From contig CBDCXE010000001.1 of the NCBI GenBank assembly GCA_965223725.1, forward strand, positions 321,772 through 385,771: a DNA stretch of 64,000 nt, in the 5' to 3' direction. Shown here in pieces: positions 62,578 to 64,000 of this stretch. The position numbers and the translations under genes were made by a program. This DNA comes from CBDCXE01 sp965223725 [NCBI: Nitrospinota bacterium] (GTDB lineage Bacteria > Nitrospinota_A > UBA7883). Within the stretch, counting starts at the first letter, position 1, and each line of letters opens with the position of its first letter. The notes under the pieces are model-generated. The model was not told the DNA's origin. It worked only from the letters and a program-made list of their open reading frames with translations, and ran no database searches.

Positions 62578-63246
62578 CTATGGCGCGTATTCGCTCATCA
62601 TCGCGCCCGCCGTTTTGTGCGCCGCCCGGATCGGCTCTGGCAAACGATATTTTGTAACGCAACCTAACGCCAGCGAAACAGCGCTGTCCAGATCCATCCG
62701 ATGTCCAGCAGATATGAACACCGGTTTGATGTTGATCCTTGTCCGCACAACCTTGCCGATAATCTCTTCCTTGTCGACCAGGTCCGACGATGCGCCACGC
62801 TGGTTGTCTGGCTCAGCATAGCTGCCGACGAGCCGTGATTTGCCACAACCTATCGCAGGCAGATCCAGCTCCACACCCAGGTGACAGGCGACCCCGAACC
62901 GGCGCGGATGCGCATAGCCTTGTCCATCTACAATTACCGCATCCGGTGTTACAGTTATTTTGCCAAACGCCTCCAGGATCACCGGCAACTCTCGAAAAGC
63001 GAGCAGGCCAGGAATATATGGAAACTCTACAGGGCGAATCGCTGTCTGGCTCTCTGTAACCTCTAGCCCTGGATATTTCATAACCACAACAGCAGATACC
63101 GCCATGTTGTTTTTAACACTTACATCCACCCCGGCTACAGCATTGATATGTTTGGTTGCTTTTTTCAATATCAGCTTTTTACGCAGCTTGTTCTGGATGT
63201 TCACTGCCTGCTTTGGCGTGACTGGGTAGACGTTTTTATCGACCAT
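62578..63246 (-). CDS. nfi: Endonuclease V (deoxyinosine 3' endonuclease)
   Basis: It nicks DNA one base 3' of deoxyinosine, for repair of deaminated adenine, 222 residues. The metal Asp in AGVDVSV, the wedge region FPYIPGLLAFRE, and DGQGYAHPRRFGVACHLGV are present. It is divergent from mnmA. Confidence 0.95.
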   Translation of the reverse strand: MVDKNVYPVTPKQAVNIQNKLRKKLILKKATKHINAVAGVDVSVKNNMAVSAVVVMKYPGLEVTESQTAIRPVEFPYIPGLLAFRELPVILEAFGKITVTPDAVIVDGQGYAHPRRFGVACHLGVELDLPAIGCGKSRLVGSYAEPDNQRGASSDLVDKEEIIGKVVRTRINIKPVFISAGHRMDLDSAVSLALGCVTKYRLPEPIRAAHKTAGAMMSEYAP

Positions 63247-63386
63247 ATATTTTGTAAGTAATGTTTTCGTATAACCCGTTATTCATGATATCTTACGATA
63301 TGCATAACTGTTTTTGAAAATTTCCGGGCTACCTGCGAAGCGCTGTCCAATTTTATATAGTAAACATAACCTGTAAATATTAAACA

Positions 63387-64000
63387 ATGGCCAACACTAA
63401 CAATCGTGAAACCGCAATTGTCGCGATGAGCGGAGGGGTGGACAGCTCGGTCACAGCCGCGCTTATGGCCCAGCACGGGTTGTATAATCTGGTCGGCATT
63501 ACCATGAGCGTTTGGAGCGCGCCGGAATATGTAAAACGAAGCGGCGCATGCTGTTCGCTGGATGACACAGAGGACGCCCGCCGCGTGGCGGAAAACCTGG
63601 GCATCCCGCACTATACACTCAACGCCAAGGAACGTTTCCGGGTAAAGGTTGTCGACTATTTCACCCAGCAGTACCTGGATGGTAGAACACCCAATCCATG
63701 TATCTTATGTAATCAGGAGATAAAGTTTGACTATCTGTTCCAGCAAGGAGAAAAATTTGGCGCCCGTTATGTCGCCACCGGCCACTATGCGGAGACAGAC
63801 AAGTTCCTCGGCCATAATGTCATCCGCCGTGGCAAGGACCAGGTCAAGGACCAGAGTTATTTTCTGTTCTCGATCCCGCCGGAGAAACTGGACAGGGTGA
63901 TGTTCCCACTGGGTAAATATAATAAAGGCGAAGTGCGGGAGATGGCGGAAAAGTTCGGGCTAAATGTCGCCACCAAACCGGAGAGTCAAGAGATCTGTTT
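63387..64000 (+). CDS. mnmA: tRNA 2-thiouridylase MnmA (3' end missing)
   Basis: It puts sulphur on U34 of Lys, Glu and Gln tRNAs. The PP-loop SGGVDSS is near residue 15, the first active-site Cys lies in NPCILCNQEIKF, and ATGHYA and KDQSYFLF follow. The window ends at ESQEICF, right at the second active-site Cys. The frame is open to the edge, about 204 codons of some 350. No start alternative looks better than ATG 63387. Confidence 0.95.
   Translation, partial: MANTNNRETAIVAMSGGVDSSVTAALMAQHGLYNLVGITMSVWSAPEYVKRSGACCSLDDTEDARRVAENLGIPHYTLNAKERFRVKVVDYFTQQYLDGRTPNPCILCNQEIKFDYLFQQGEKFGARYVATGHYAETDKFLGHNVIRRGKDQVKDQSYFLFSIPPEKLDRVMFPLGKYNKGEVREMAEKFGLNVATKPESQEIC

Overview
This window reads as a chromosomal segment from a Gram-negative, deltaproteobacteria- or Nitrospinota-like bacterium. 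The support is an F-type atpZ-atpI-atpB-atpE cluster with a signal-peptide-bearing c subunit, an ffh-rpsP-khpA-rimM-trmD-RNA methyltransferase-rplS operon, minor pseudopilins, an AsmA/YhdP-like protein, lipoproteins and an outer-membrane barrel. The exact lineage cannot be fixed from the sequence alone. Gene density is high, most starts have good ribosome sites, and many neighbours overlap by 1 to 4 bases.

Layout. 1-5.4 kb: the end of an oligopeptide ABC ATPase gene, an MtrH-like methyltransferase, a TfoX_N protein, a 7TM diguanylate cyclase and an orphan ZnuA. 5.5-11.1 kb: two large secreted repeat proteins in tandem. 11.2-13.3 kb: argD-argF. 13.4-17 kb: a lipoprotein and four minor pseudopilin genes, the last with a large lectin-like extension. 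17.1-20.4 kb: transglutaminase-pyrK-pyrD. 20.4-24.2 kb: fumarase alpha/beta-polX-nth, all overlapping. 24.3-27.3 kb: LOG-family protein, Cys-rich protein, trpB-trpA. 27.4-32.8 kb: a third large repeat protein, a secreted ankyrin protein and a TMEM43-like protein. 32.8-46.9 kb: a long minus-strand run of arginine decarboxylase, NAD synthetase, DUF3108, methyltransferase, AsmA-like, the rplS-ffh operon, NuoE-like and F0 genes. 47-54 kb is accessory: a fourth repeat protein, a small envelope cluster, an IS3 element that splits a gene, a small regulator/peptide unit with a structured leader, and a frameshifted membrane-protein gene. 54.2-61.7 kb: two YbjQ-like proteins, an M48 protease, galU, a VCBS-repeat protein, aconitase and a beta-barrel. 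61.8-64 kb: a tRNA-Pro gene with a degenerate copy of its 3' end about 0.5 kb away, endonuclease V and the start of mnmA.

The most distinctive feature is a family of secreted proteins with different front ends (CSLREA/beta-helix or SBBP propeller). Three of them (5540-7936, 8024-11071, 27571-30198) end in a six-unit FG-GAP-like cassette of exactly 894 bases each. A fourth (47115-49436) carries a divergent, apparently circularly permuted five-unit version. Other points of interest are the small regulator-leader-peptide unit at 52.7-53.4 kb, the tRNA-Pro-bounded remnant with a related small peptide at 61.9-62.4 kb, a likely CTG start for the M48 protease, and homopolymer frameshifts at about 27531 and 53784 that may be real or sequencing errors.
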